Shown here: positions 8,266 to 18,251 of the stretch, piece by piece
How positions within the stretch are numbered: position 1 is the stretch's first letter
Layout of the letters: the number at the start of each line of letters is the position of its first letter
Assembly (NCBI GenBank): GCA_900107185.1
Contig: FNPA01000001.1
Span: forward strand, 124,001 to 188,000
DNA from: Ruminococcaceae bacterium YAD3003
GTDB taxonomy: Bacteria; Bacillota; Clostridia; Saccharofermentanales; Saccharofermentanaceae
DNA: 64,000 nt
Direction: 5' to 3'
The notes under the pieces: model-generated
Seen by the model: the letters and a program-made list of their open reading frames with translations, nothing else
Told to the model about the DNA's origin: nothing
Databases searched by the model: none
Translations under genes and position numbers: made by a program

Positions 8266-9303
8266 TTATCTTCCGCACTCCATTATGAGACTCTCGCAGA
8301 GATCCTCGTATGCAATTCCGTCAGCCTTTGCAGCCTCAGGAAGAAGTGATGTGTTTGTCATACCGGGGAGATTATTTGCCTCGATAAACCAGAATTCGTG
8401 ATTAACATCGTCGTACATCATGTCAACTCTTCCGTACTGGGTCATTCTGAGGAGCTTAAATATCTTCAGCGCAATCTTCTGACCCCTCTTATAATCTTCC
8501 TCATCGATCTGTGCAGGACATACATGTGTTGTGAGACCATCCTGGTACTTGTTCTTGTAATCGTAGAAACCTTCGTGAGGAATGATCTCCGTAATAGGGA
8601 GAGCCTTATCGTTTACGATTGATATAGTAATCTCTCTTGCCTTGATGAACTTCTCGATAAGGATCTTCTGATGGTATGAAGCAGCGTATGTAATGGCAGC
8701 TTCGAATTCATCCTGTGACTTAACAATGGATACACCGCATGAAGAACCGTTTCCGATAGGCTTTACTACACAAGGCAGGCCGATTTCTTCGTTTACACGC
8801 TCGAAAGTAAGTTTATCCGGATTATCAACGATCCAGTCTGCAGTGAGGTATCCTGCTGCTCTGGCAAGTGACTTTGAGAGGTCCTTATCCATAGCAATGG
8901 CACAACCCATGTAATCGCAGCCTGTGTATTTAATATCAAAACCGTCAAGCAATGCCTGAACCTGTCCGTTCTCACCGTGGCTGCCATGAAGTCCTAAGAA
9001 TACTCTGTCGGCAAATTTGCACATTTCAATAACGCGCGGACCAACCCAGCTCTTTCTTCCGCCGTGTTGTCTGATTATTTCGTCGAGATCAGGCTCTGTC
9101 TCAGGAATCTCGTATGTGAACGGGTTAACTGTGCCGCGTCTGAAGAATGATTCACAAGGGTTGTTATTCTCGATTCCGTCATATAGATCAACCAAAGCAA
9201 CCTCGTGTCCTTTGGACAAAAGAGCATTGGCAATAAGACTTGCTGATTTAAGCGATACGTCTCTTTCCGGCGATAAGCCACCGCCAAGAACAGTAATTTT
9301 CAT
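8266..9303 (-). CDS. ddl: D-alanine--D-alanine ligase
   Basis: 345 residues; the start follows AGGGGA by about six bases. N-terminal VLGGGLSPERDVSLKSA and LGLHGSHGENGQVQ (near 115-127) are hallmark Ddl segments. The ATP-grasp fold follows with GNGSSCGVS, EKFIKAREIT and the metal-binding end FIEANNLPGMTNTSLLP. It joins two D-alanines with ATP for the peptidoglycan stem peptide. It is transcribed divergently from the large membrane protein gene, with 142 bp between the two starts, and has its own terminator. The residues around the loop (PGMTNTSL) are those of ordinary Ddl; no vancomycin-type replacement was noted. Confidence 0.95.
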   Translation of the reverse strand: MKITVLGGGLSPERDVSLKSASLIANALLSKGHEVALVDLYDGIENNNPCESFFRRGTVNPFTYEIPETEPDLDEIIRQHGGRKSWVGPRVIEMCKFADRVFLGLHGSHGENGQVQALLDGFDIKYTGCDYMGCAIAMDKDLSKSLARAAGYLTADWIVDNPDKLTFERVNEEIGLPCVVKPIGNGSSCGVSIVKSQDEFEAAITYAASYHQKILIEKFIKAREITISIVNDKALPITEIIPHEGFYDYKNKYQDGLTTHVCPAQIDEEDYKRGQKIALKIFKLLRMTQYGRVDMMYDDVNHEFWFIEANNLPGMTNTSLLPEAAKADGIAYEDLCESLIMECGR

Positions 9304-9445
9304 ACAAATTCCCCTTTTAACGCAAGATAGACAGATTATACTCTTTTTCGGGCAAGGTCTTCATCAATACTCACAAATTGCCACATGTTTGTAAAAACGG
9401 AACTTATGTTAAGATTACTAATATATTTAAAATAAGGGGATTTAT

Positions 9446-12436
9446 ATGTTCGGTATTTTGTATCTACTCTTATGCGCAGCATTCGGTATTGCCTTTGTAG
9501 GCCTCGCAGTTCCGGATGTCCGCAGATTATATATTGCGTGCAGTCCTTCCGCGAAGGCTATAACGCATATTCCGAACACACTGTTCACTGTACCTGCCGG
9601 AATCATTACCGGTATGATGTGTGTACCTTTCTTTAACTATTATGTAACTCTCGGTCTTTCCTATATTGTTGATGAAGGCGAGCTGTGCAAGAAAATCGGC
9701 GTACTCATTACATTCGCTTTCTTCCTCTGGATGATCCTTACATGCCTCATCCTCATCAACCGTAAAAGAGTTAAGCGCGAGGCTCTTAAGGCTTCCGGCG
9801 CTACAGCTATCGAAGACTACAAATTCAACATCGCTGATTCAATCTTCTATGGCCTTGTTATTCTTGCTATCACGATTACTTCCGCATATCTGATGTTCTA
9901 TACATACAGAATGGAAGGAACAGAGCTTCTCAACGGTTATTCAACATTCTCAGACCTCTCACCTCATACGGCGATGGTCTCTTCCTTTGGTAAGGGTTTC
10001 AACTTCCCTACTCAATATATGCATTTCTCCGGCAACGGAATCCGTTATCACTTCCTGTTCTATTTCCTCGCAGGCACACTGCAGTATTTAGGACTCCCTA
10101 TCGACTATGCACTTAACATGCCTTCCATTATCTCCATGGTTTGCGCTCTCGTGCTCCTCGGACTCCTTGCTATTCTTCTCAGTTCAAGACGCGCATCTTT
10201 CCTCATTGCGCCCATCCTTGTTTTCTTCAGAAGTTCACTTAACGTTTTCTTCCACATCAGTGAATATCTTAAGAACGGCAGCACACTCGTACAGGCTGTT
10301 AAAGAGATCTCAGCTTCCAGCACATGGTATGCAAAAACTGATTACGACAACTGGGGAATCTGGGCAATCAACGTTTACCCTAACCAGCGTCACCTGATGC
10401 TCGGCATCTCTGTTATCCTTATTCTCGTTATCCTCTTCCTGCCTTTTGTAAGAAGACTCGGAATTGCACTCTCGAGAGCAGGAAGCTTCGGCGGAGGCAT
10501 TAAGGCATTCATCGCTTCAAAGAATGCATGGCTTACGAGATCAGAAGATCCCCTCTACCCTGTTTCAATCACTATTTTGGCATGTGTACTCGCTATCGTT
10601 ATGCCTTATTTCCACGGTTCGTGCCTCATCGCACTCCTTCTCGTGCTTTTCGGTATGGCAGTCTTCTCAGAGAGCAGACTCCTTTACGCTGCTGTCGCAG
10701 TATGCGCTGTAGTATCCTCATTTATCCAGACAACAGTATTCTCTGGCGGATATCAGAACGTTGTCAGCCTCGCATTTGATCCCGGATTCATTCTCGAGAA
10801 TCCCACATTCTATTCACTGGCACGTTATCTGTTTATCGTTACAGGTTTCACACTCATCTTAGGATTCATTTTCGCTGCGACAACACTCGTAGTGGATATT
10901 GTCCGCAAGAAGCCTGTATACCGTTTCCTGTTATTCCTCTGCACACTTAACCCCTTGATCTTTGCATTCATCTTCAAGGTTTCACTTGAGATGCTCGCAA
11001 ACCATAAGTTCATCCAGGTATCACTCATTCTTGTTGATGCATTCGTTGCGGCACTTATCGGTAACCTCCTTTATATCCCGATCAAGCGCAGAAAGAAGGA
11101 TGACAGCGCTGATTCTTCCGATGAGGAAGACATCATCGATGTAGAAGTTGCTGATAGTGAACCTGCTGTAGCTGCTGCAGTTTCTGTTGCAGGAGTCAGA
11201 ACACCTGAGGTTTCAATCAGTGCTTTCGGTGAGTCATTGGAAGAGACAGAAGAGGCACCTAAGATCGAAGTCATCGAGGCTCATACAGGAATCGATGCTG
11301 ACTTGTCTGAATTCAGCGGTGATAAGGCCGAAGAGAAAACTGAAGAGAAGTCAGAAGAAGAAAAAGAACCGGAGATCGTTGAAGAGGTTATCCCTACAGA
11401 GCTCCTGTTCGGTGATTCTAAGACAGACTCGGAGTCAGATGAAGACGATGAGGATGCAGAAGCTAAGGCCGGTGTCGCTGCCCTGGCTGCACTCTTCGGT
11501 GATGACATCGATAAGAAGGAAGAAGAAACTGAAGAGGCTAAATCCGAAGAGGATAAGCCTGCCGAAGATAAGACAGAAGAATCTGAGGAAACAGAAAAGC
11601 CTGCTGATGAAACTGAAACTGAGGAGTCCGTTGAATCTGAAGAAGATGACAAGAGTGAGGCTTCTGAAGAGTCTGATAAGACAGATGATTCTGATAAAGG
11701 AATTAAGGAATCAACATCTGAGCCGGCTCATCTGTCAGTACGCCCCGGTTCAGTCGCTCTGGCAGAGATCAAGTTCGGCGAAGAAGAGCCTGAAGAGGAT
11801 GCAAACGTTTCCGTTGAATCCGGTGAGGAAGAAGAGACAAAGTCTGATTCAGATGATACTATCGCAGCAGCTGCCCTGAAGCACGAACCCGTTAAGCCTG
11901 CCAAGAAGAAGGGACTCTCATTCCCTGCATGGATGGCTCTGGAAGTTGCAGCTGTAATCCTCGCTGTTGCTCTTATGCTCCCTCTCACTGCTACAGGTGT
12001 ATCAGAGTGGGCTACATATATCAACCTCAACAGCACACCGCTGTCAGTAGATACAGCATCTCCTGTAACCAAGTGGATCATTGAGAACACAGATCCTTCC
12101 GATGTATTCCTTACACCTGAATGGTCCATGAACCGCTTCATACTCGCAGGACGTCCCATGTACTATGGCTGGCCTTACTACGCTTGGTCAGCAGGACATG
12201 ACACATACACAAGAGACACTATCTATCTGTGGCTTATCACCGGCTGCGGCGGAGATATCGATGAGTTCACCAGATACTGCAAGGAAAGAGGCATCAGATA
12301 CCTCATCGCAGATCCTGAATTCGAGCAGGCAGACTTCGGCAACGGAATTTATTTCAACAAGAAATTCTTCGAAGAGAACCTGACTCATGCAGCTTACTTT
12401 GCTGAGGAGAATACAACGATTTATAGAATCTATTAA
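9446..12436 (+). CDS. Large polytopic membrane protein (GT-C glycosyltransferase-like) with acidic cytosolic insertion
   Basis: 996 residues from ATG 9446, preceded by AAGGGGAT. Roughly ten or more hydrophobic segments fill residues 1-540. A hydrophilic insertion of about 270 residues (near 545-820), extremely rich in Glu, Asp and Ser, follows, then one more TM segment (VAAVILAVALMLPLTATG) and a C-terminal domain of about 150 residues with TPEWSMNRFILAGRPMYYGWPYY. That last segment resembles the end of YfhO-like and archaeal 'YYY' membrane glycosyltransferase families, which act on lipid-linked sugars outside the membrane. The assignment is by overall pattern only. Within the insertion the frame stays open and codon use is ordinary. 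The gene ends in a 4-bp overlap with the convergent GGDEF gene. Confidence 0.75.
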   Translation: MFGILYLLLCAAFGIAFVGLAVPDVRRLYIACSPSAKAITHIPNTLFTVPAGIITGMMCVPFFNYYVTLGLSYIVDEGELCKKIGVLITFAFFLWMILTCLILINRKRVKREALKASGATAIEDYKFNIADSIFYGLVILAITITSAYLMFYTYRMEGTELLNGYSTFSDLSPHTAMVSSFGKGFNFPTQYMHFSGNGIRYHFLFYFLAGTLQYLGLPIDYALNMPSIISMVCALVLLGLLAILLSSRRASFLIAPILVFFRSSLNVFFHISEYLKNGSTLVQAVKEISASSTWYAKTDYDNWGIWAINVYPNQRHLMLGISVILILVILFLPFVRRLGIALSRAGSFGGGIKAFIASKNAWLTRSEDPLYPVSITILACVLAIVMPYFHGSCLIALLLVLFGMAVFSESRLLYAAVAVCAVVSSFIQTTVFSGGYQNVVSLAFDPGFILENPTFYSLARYLFIVTGFTLILGFIFAATTLVVDIVRKKPVYRFLLFLCTLNPLIFAFIFKVSLEMLANHKFIQVSLILVDAFVAALIGNLLYIPIKRRKKDDSADSSDEEDIIDVEVADSEPAVAAAVSVAGVRTPEVSISAFGESLEETEEAPKIEVIEAHTGIDADLSEFSGDKAEEKTEEKSEEEKEPEIVEEVIPTELLFGDSKTDSESDEDDEDAEAKAGVAALAALFGDDIDKKEEETEEAKSEEDKPAEDKTEESEETEKPADETETEESVESEEDDKSEASEESDKTDDSDKGIKESTSEPAHLSVRPGSVALAEIKFGEEEPEEDANVSVESGEEEETKSDSDDTIAAAALKHEPVKPAKKKGLSFPAWMALEVAAVILAVALMLPLTATGVSEWATYINLNSTPLSVDTASPVTKWIIENTDPSDVFLTPEWSMNRFILAGRPMYYGWPYYAWSAGHDTYTRDTIYLWLITGCGGDIDEFTRYCKERGIRYLIADPEFEQADFGNGIYFNKKFFEENLTHAAYFAEENTTIYRIY

Positions 12437-14352
12437 TCGTTCGGATGTTTCTCGTGATATTCGTTCTTGATCTCGTACATCAGTCTGTCGGCTTCGTCGA
12501 CGTAGTCGTTTACCGTCCTCTTTGATTTTGGATCGGTAAGAACGTAGCCGATACTGATCGAGAACTTGAACGGGTTAACACCCCTGCTGTTTTCTTTTTC
12601 GATATAAGAAGTAATCTTGCGTTTGATCTTTTCAGCGTACTTCTTGTCGGCATTTCCGGCTATAATGAGGAACTCGTCACCGCCAAAACGTATGCCTATG
12701 GCATCGTCATCATCAATACTGTGAGTAATCGAATCAGATAAGATATGTATCGCTTTGTCTCCGTAAACATGACCATAACGGTCATTGATCTTCTTCATGT
12801 TGTTGATATCGATAAACATGATGAGTGCCTGTTTACTGCGCTCTGAACTGCCTTCAACGATCGGAATGGCGTGGCTGACAAAACAGAATCTGTTGTAAAG
12901 GCCTGTCATAGGATCTTTGTCGTAAAGGAATCTGAGGTCTCTGTTAGCCTGTTCCAAACGCATGTTAATCCTGAATTCCATGAAGGAATGTTCCATCTTC
13001 TCGAGGTACTCATAAATACGGAAAGCTTCATCAATTATGTACGTTCCGTCTCTGAATACGACATAACCATAGTTGTATTGGTTGTTATGCAGCGGATAGA
13101 AGAAATAGATATGCTGCTCTCCGGGGATCTTAATAAAGCCAGGAATCCTTAAGTTCTTATCTATTCCCTTATCAGAAATCTTGCCGTCGTAGAGAGCTAC
13201 TGTAGTGTCAAAATCAGCATCATAGCCGTTACATAGCAGATCACTGTCATCACCGGAAATATTCTCGAAATAGGATCTGTTGAGCATTACATAGTAATTG
13301 TCGCCTATGTACTCGCGGTTAGACGAATAGAATTCCCTGAGTCTCTTTTTCATATCACTGTAACCGGATGACTCGAGGATCTGCGTTCTCTCAGCACGCA
13401 TGAAACGGTTGAAGAAATCCGCCTGCTTGCTCTTTGCATGGATATTTCTGCAGTAATCTCTTCTTCTTATATCATAAGGACTGTCAGCTTCGAGATTGCA
13501 TCCGCAGCTCTCGCCTATTACAAGTTTGGAAGATACAAATGAGTATTTCTCTTTTTTCTTGCCCTTAACGATGTCATAGAGGAGTTTGCAGCTGTTATAA
13601 CCGATAGTTTCATAGTCCTGGTCTACCGTGGTAAGAGCAGGATAGGAAACGCTTCCCTCACCTATGTGATCGAATCCGGTTACAATAACATCTCTCGGGA
13701 GTTCATATCCTAAATCTCTGAGCTCACATGCAACAGCCAACGCCATAATGTCGTTTGCACAGATAATTACATCCGGCAGTCCATCAGGTGATTTGGCCAG
13801 TTCATCTGTAAACGCAATCGCTTTCTCATTGACCCAGTCACCATAGAAGATATTCTTTTTGGGAAGCTTTAAGTCATGCTTTTTCATGACTTCCTTAACG
13901 ACTTCCAGACGCTCTACAGAATCGACATGCGTCTTTGTGCCGCCGATATAAACAACGTTTTTGACACCATGTTCGGTAATAAGGTGCTCAACGAGTTCTC
14001 TCATACCGTCTGAGTTGTTGATGCCTACATAAGGGATATCTTTTATCTGCATGCCGATGCTTACAACGGGGATACCTCTCTTCTTAGCCTCCTTGCACGC
14101 CTGTTGCGCCAATATAGGATCGTTAAGAAGTCCGGAGAAAACTATCAGGCCGTCGTATTCTTCGAGCTTAGCGAGCTTGTAAATATTGAACTGGCCTACA
14201 TTAAAAGAGTCGTTCTCGTTGCTGGCTGCAAATCCGATATAGAAATGCGTATCAAAATCCTTGATAGCAGCGTATTTTTTGATACCCTCAATTGCCTTGA
14301 GAGTGATGCTTCCGTTATATCCGTTAGAGAAAACTGCTATACGATGTTTCAT
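12433..14352 (-). CDS. Diguanylate cyclase with LacI/PBP-like sensor domain
   Basis: 639 residues. Residues 1-285 form a periplasmic-binding-protein-like domain of the LacI/GalR ligand type (FSNGYNGSI, DGLIVFSG, DVIVTGFDHIGEGSVSYPALTTVDQD) but with no helix-turn-helix and no signal peptide, so it should sense a small molecule in the cytosol. A linking region of about 180 residues leads to a GGDEF domain (about 480-639) with the intact motif RFGGDEF near 555, which makes c-di-GMP from GTP. No RxxD inhibitory site is visible just before the motif. Such soluble PBP-GGDEF fusions occur in Clostridia. A TATAAT lies about 40 nt upstream of the start. The ligand, probably a sugar, is unknown. Confidence 0.88.
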   Translation of the reverse strand: MKHRIAVFSNGYNGSITLKAIEGIKKYAAIKDFDTHFYIGFAASNENDSFNVGQFNIYKLAKLEEYDGLIVFSGLLNDPILAQQACKEAKKRGIPVVSIGMQIKDIPYVGINNSDGMRELVEHLITEHGVKNVVYIGGTKTHVDSVERLEVVKEVMKKHDLKLPKKNIFYGDWVNEKAIAFTDELAKSPDGLPDVIICANDIMALAVACELRDLGYELPRDVIVTGFDHIGEGSVSYPALTTVDQDYETIGYNSCKLLYDIVKGKKKEKYSFVSSKLVIGESCGCNLEADSPYDIRRRDYCRNIHAKSKQADFFNRFMRAERTQILESSGYSDMKKRLREFYSSNREYIGDNYYVMLNRSYFENISGDDSDLLCNGYDADFDTTVALYDGKISDKGIDKNLRIPGFIKIPGEQHIYFFYPLHNNQYNYGYVVFRDGTYIIDEAFRIYEYLEKMEHSFMEFRINMRLEQANRDLRFLYDKDPMTGLYNRFCFVSHAIPIVEGSSERSKQALIMFIDINNMKKINDRYGHVYGDKAIHILSDSITHSIDDDDAIGIRFGGDEFLIIAGNADKKYAEKIKRKITSYIEKENSRGVNPFKFSISIGYVLTDPKSKRTVNDYVDEADRLMYEIKNEYHEKHPND

Positions 14353-14510
14353 AGATACCGCATCCTATATGTGTCTTATACATTTGATATTATAATTCAC
14401 GAAAACAGCGATTAGTACAGGATAATGATGTGATTACCTGACTCTCGAAAGTGATGAAAATCCTATATTCCTGCTTGGAACAGGTCTATTTTGCACTTTG
14501 AAGAAAACAT

Positions 14511-14549
14511 AACAAAAGAAAGAGGCTGCCTCATTTGAGACAGCCTCTT
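14511..14549 (-). terminator. Terminator of the hydrogenase operon
   Basis: On the minus strand, AGAGGCTGTCTCA and TGAGGCAGCCTCT pair around a 2-3 nt loop and are followed by TTTCTTTTGTT. It lies 25 bp after the hndD stop. A nearly identical hairpin ends the PPi-PFK gene at 58563. Confidence 0.85.
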
Positions 14550-14573
14550 GGCTTATGTCTTAAGTTATAAGAA

Positions 14574-16352
14574 TTACTTCTTTACTTCGTTGAAGCCTTC
14601 TCTTGCAGCATATGTTGTGTGCAGGAGCTCGTGAGCCTTGTGTGAGTTAGGCTCGCCAAGATACTTCTCGTAAAGCTCAATGATCTGAGGATTCTTGTGT
14701 GACTGACGGAGTGTCTGTCTCTCATCCTCGGAATAGAGTGCCTGAGCTCTCTTCTCCTTGTATGTGTCGAGGATATCGTCACCTTCATTAGGCATGAAGC
14801 AAGGACGAACGTAAGGCTGACCACCGCCGTTGATACAACCACCGGGGCATCCCATGATCTCGATGAACTGGTACTTTGACTTGCCTTCGCGGATCTCGTC
14901 GAGAAGAACCTTAGCGCTCTTCATGCCGGAAGCGATAGCAACGTTAACTGTTGTACCGTTGATGTCGAGAGAAGCCTCACGGATACCGGCGTCGTGACCA
15001 CGAACAGCCTTGATCTCGATAGGCTCGCACTCCTTACCTGTGAGCTTATAGTAAACAGTTCTGAGAGCTGCTTCCATAACGCCGCCTGTTACACCGAAGA
15101 TAACACCTGCGCCTGTGTAATCGCCCATGATATCCTGATCCCACTCCTCATCAGGGAGACGGTTGAACATGATACCTGCACGGCGGATCATTCTTGCGAG
15201 CTCACGTGTTGTGAGAACTGCGTCTACATCCGGATAACCATTTGTAACGAGCTGCTCTCTTTCCTTTTCGAACTTCTTAGCAACACAAGGCATGATGGAT
15301 ACAACGAAGATATCCTTAGGATCGATGCCCTTCTCCTGTGCCCAGTAAGACTTGATTACTGCGCCCTGCATCTCGTGAGGAGACTTGCAGGAAGAAAGGT
15401 GAGGGAGAAGATCGCCGTAGTTGTACTCAGCGTAGTTGATCCATCCGGGTGAGCATGATGTGATCATAGGGAGAACGCCACCGTTCTGGAGACGTCCGAG
15501 GAGCTCTGTGCCCTCTTCCATGATTGTAAGGTCAGCACCGAAGTTAACGTCGTAAACTCTCTCGAAACCGAGTCTTCTGAGAGCTGCGATCATCTTACCT
15601 GTGCAAGGTGTTCCGACAGGATTGTCGAACTCTTCACCGATAGCTGCACGTACAGCAGGAGCTGCCTGAACGATAACGTGCTTACCAGCCTTGAAAGCTG
15701 CATCAACCTTATCGATCTCTGAGTGCTCCATGAGTGCGCCTGTAGGACATACATTTACGCACTGACCGCACTGGATACAAGGTGAATCTGCGAAGCTTCT
15801 GTTCTCAGCAGGTGAAACGAATGTTGCGAAACCACGGTTCTCAAAACCAAGGATTCCCATGCCGTGAGCATTGGAGCAACGAGCGATACAACGGCCGCAG
15901 AGGATACACTTAGATGTATCACGGATAAGTCCGGGAGCGAGAGTATCGATGTGTGTCTCAGAGTGAACACCCTGGAAAGCATCTTCTCTTGCGCCTGTGA
16001 TCTGAGCAACGTGGAGGAGCTCGCACTGGCCGTTCTTATCGCACTGCTGGCAGTTCTTATTGTGGTTAGAGAGCATAAGCTCTACTGATCTTCTACGAGC
16101 CTGAACAGCTGCAGGTGAAGAGATCTTGATCTCCATACCCTCAGCTACAGGATATACGCAAGATGCAACGAGTCCTCTAGCGCCTGTTGCTTCTACCAAG
16201 CAAACACGGCATGAACCCTGGTTGCACTCACCATGATTAAATGCACAAAGTGAAGGAATCTCATAGCCACAAGCCTTAGCAGCTTCAAGAATGGTGAGGC
16301 CGGCTTCAACCTGATAAGGCTGACCTTCAATTTTAATATTAACTAAACTCAT
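14574..16352 (-). CDS. hndD: [FeFe] hydrogenase catalytic subunit, NAD(P)H-linked (HndD type)
   Basis: 592 residues from ATG 16352 after AGGAGG. The N-terminus is a plant-type [2Fe-2S] domain (CAFNHGECNQGSCRVC, near 35-50), then a His/Cys cluster site (HNKNCQQCDKNGQCELL), two [4Fe-4S] ferredoxin motifs (CILCGRCIARC, CIQCGQCVNVCPTG) and the H-cluster domain. Its three signatures are TSCSPGW (near 298), MPCVAKK (near 353) and EIMGCPGGCINGGGQP (near 500). It reduces protons to H2 with electrons from NADH/ferredoxin through the other subunits. It is the last gene of hndA-hndC-hndD. Electron bifurcation is known for related complexes, but cannot be read from sequence. No separate HndB gene is present. 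Confidence 0.95.
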   Translation of the reverse strand: MSLVNIKIEGQPYQVEAGLTILEAAKACGYEIPSLCAFNHGECNQGSCRVCLVEATGARGLVASCVYPVAEGMEIKISSPAAVQARRRSVELMLSNHNKNCQQCDKNGQCELLHVAQITGAREDAFQGVHSETHIDTLAPGLIRDTSKCILCGRCIARCSNAHGMGILGFENRGFATFVSPAENRSFADSPCIQCGQCVNVCPTGALMEHSEIDKVDAAFKAGKHVIVQAAPAVRAAIGEEFDNPVGTPCTGKMIAALRRLGFERVYDVNFGADLTIMEEGTELLGRLQNGGVLPMITSCSPGWINYAEYNYGDLLPHLSSCKSPHEMQGAVIKSYWAQEKGIDPKDIFVVSIMPCVAKKFEKEREQLVTNGYPDVDAVLTTRELARMIRRAGIMFNRLPDEEWDQDIMGDYTGAGVIFGVTGGVMEAALRTVYYKLTGKECEPIEIKAVRGHDAGIREASLDINGTTVNVAIASGMKSAKVLLDEIREGKSKYQFIEIMGCPGGCINGGGQPYVRPCFMPNEGDDILDTYKEKRAQALYSEDERQTLRQSHKNPQIIELYEKYLGEPNSHKAHELLHTTYAAREGFNEVKK

Positions 16353-16367
16353 TCTTTTGCCTCCTGA

Positions 16368-18251
16368 TTAAACCTTCGAAATTGCGTTGAACTTACATGT
16401 GCTGATGCACGCACCACACTTAACGCACTTATCAGCGTCAATAGCCATAGATGCGAGCTTGTGTCCTTCTGCAACGTAATCTGTACGTGTAATGCAGCTT
16501 GCAGGGCATCCCTTAGCACACATACCGCAGCCGATACACTTATCAGCGTCAATTGTGTACTGCATGAGATTCTTACAAACGTGAGCAGGGCACTTCTTGT
16601 CAACGATGTGAGCGATGTACTCATCACGGAAGTGAGCGAGTGTTGAGTTAACAGGGTTAGATGCTGTCTGGCCAAGAGCGCAGAGGGAGTTAGCCTTGAT
16701 TGTCTGGCTCAATTCTTCGAGCTCATCAAGATCCTTCATTGTGCCCTTACCCTCAGTAATTCTTGTGAGAATCTCGAGCATTCTCTTTGTACCGATACGG
16801 CAAGGTGTGCACTTACCGCAAGACTCGTCGCAGATAAATTCAAGATAGAACTTAGCAACGTCAACCATACAGTTGTCTTCGTCCATTACGATAGCACCGC
16901 CTGAACCCATCATAGATCCCTTAGCTACGAGGTTATCGAAATCGATAGGCTCGTCGAGGTACTCAGCTGTCAAGCATCCGCCTGAAGGACCACCTGTCTG
17001 GATAGCCTTGAACTGCTTACCATCCGGGATACCGCCACCGATATCATAGATGAGCTCTCTTAATGTTGTACCCATAGGTACTTCTACGAGACCAACGTTG
17101 TTAACCTTACCGCCCAAAGCGAATACCTTAGTACCCTTGGACTTCTCTGTACCAACAGATGCGAAGTTAGCAGCGCCTTCTCTGAGGATGTAAGGAACGC
17201 AAGCGAGTGTCTCTACGTTGTTAACGCATGTCGGCTTGCCCCAGAGACCCTTGATAGCCGGGAACGGCGGTCTCGGACGAGGCATACCACGCTTACCTTC
17301 GATTGAGTTAAGGAGAGCTGTCTCCTCACCGCAAACGAATGCGCCTGCACCGAGTCTGATCTGGCAATCGAAGCTGAAGTCTGAACCAAGGATGTTCTTT
17401 CCGAGGAGACCTTCTGCCTTTGCCTGCTCGATAGCGATTCTAAGTCTCTTAACTGCGATAGGATACTCGGCACGTACATAGAAGTAACCTTCTGAAGCGC
17501 CGAAAGCATAACCTGCGATCATCATACCTTCGATAACTGCAAGAGGATTTCCCTCGAGGATGGAACGATCCATGAATGCACCCGGGTCGCCCTCGTCGCC
17601 GTTACATACAACGTACTTCTGATCAGCTTCTACATTTAAAGCGAACTGCCACTTTCTACCTGTGGGGAATCCTCCGCCGCCACGGCCACGAAGTCCGGAA
17701 GCCAAAACTTCATCGATAACTTCCTGCTGTGTCATTGTGAGCGCACGCTTAATTCCCTGGAAAGCGCCGTTGCCGATAGCTTCATTAATATCTTCAGGAT
17801 TGATAACGCCGCAGCCGTTGAGAGCTACACGTCTCTGCTTCTTATAGAAGAGAATATCTTCCTGCTTTGTAACCTTCTCATTTGTCTTAGGGTCAACATA
17901 GAGAAGTCTGTCTACGATCTCACCGCCGATGAGGTCCTTTTCAACGATCTCATCAACATCTTCGATCTTAACCATCTTATAAAGAGTATCCTCAGGATAG
18001 ATCTTTACGAAAGGTCCCTGTGAGCAGAAACCGAAGCAACCAACCTGGTTAACTGTAGCCTTGTCTTCGATTCCCTTCTCTTTAATAAGAGCGTTAAATC
18101 TCTCCATGATCTCTGTGGAGTGAGCTGAAAGGCATCCTGTACCACCGCAAAGAACGATGTGACGCTTACCATCTCCACCCTTGATCTTATCATCGAGGCT
18201 CTTTGAGAGAGCTTCAAATCTCTCGTTAAGGTCATTAACTGTGCTTATCAT
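16368..18251 (-). CDS. hndC: NADH/FMN subunit of bifurcating hydrogenase (NuoF/HndC type)
   Basis: 627 residues; the start ATG overlaps the hndA stop (ATGA). Residues about 30-120 are a thioredoxin-like [2Fe-2S] domain (CGGTGC, GCFGFC). The NuoF core follows, with the glycine-rich NADH site GRGGGGFPTGRKW (near 190) and the FMN region CNGDEGDPGAFMDR. A [4Fe-4S] site ESCGKCTPCRIGT lies near 478, and two ferredoxin clusters (CIGCGMCAKGC, CVKCGACISTC) end the protein. It oxidises or reduces NADH and passes electrons to HndD. The fused thioredoxin-like domain explains the absence of a separate HndB. The gene is 15 bp upstream of hndD. Confidence 0.95.
   Translation of the reverse strand: MISTVNDLNERFEALSKSLDDKIKGGDGKRHIVLCGGTGCLSAHSTEIMERFNALIKEKGIEDKATVNQVGCFGFCSQGPFVKIYPEDTLYKMVKIEDVDEIVEKDLIGGEIVDRLLYVDPKTNEKVTKQEDILFYKKQRRVALNGCGVINPEDINEAIGNGAFQGIKRALTMTQQEVIDEVLASGLRGRGGGGFPTGRKWQFALNVEADQKYVVCNGDEGDPGAFMDRSILEGNPLAVIEGMMIAGYAFGASEGYFYVRAEYPIAVKRLRIAIEQAKAEGLLGKNILGSDFSFDCQIRLGAGAFVCGEETALLNSIEGKRGMPRPRPPFPAIKGLWGKPTCVNNVETLACVPYILREGAANFASVGTEKSKGTKVFALGGKVNNVGLVEVPMGTTLRELIYDIGGGIPDGKQFKAIQTGGPSGGCLTAEYLDEPIDFDNLVAKGSMMGSGGAIVMDEDNCMVDVAKFYLEFICDESCGKCTPCRIGTKRMLEILTRITEGKGTMKDLDELEELSQTIKANSLCALGQTASNPVNSTLAHFRDEYIAHIVDKKCPAHVCKNLMQYTIDADKCIGCGMCAKGCPASCITRTDYVAEGHKLASMAIDADKCVKCGACISTCKFNAISKV

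Noticed and set aside
11281-11652. Minus-strand Ser-rich frame
   Set aside because: Antisense of the acidic Glu/Ser insertion of the large membrane protein.
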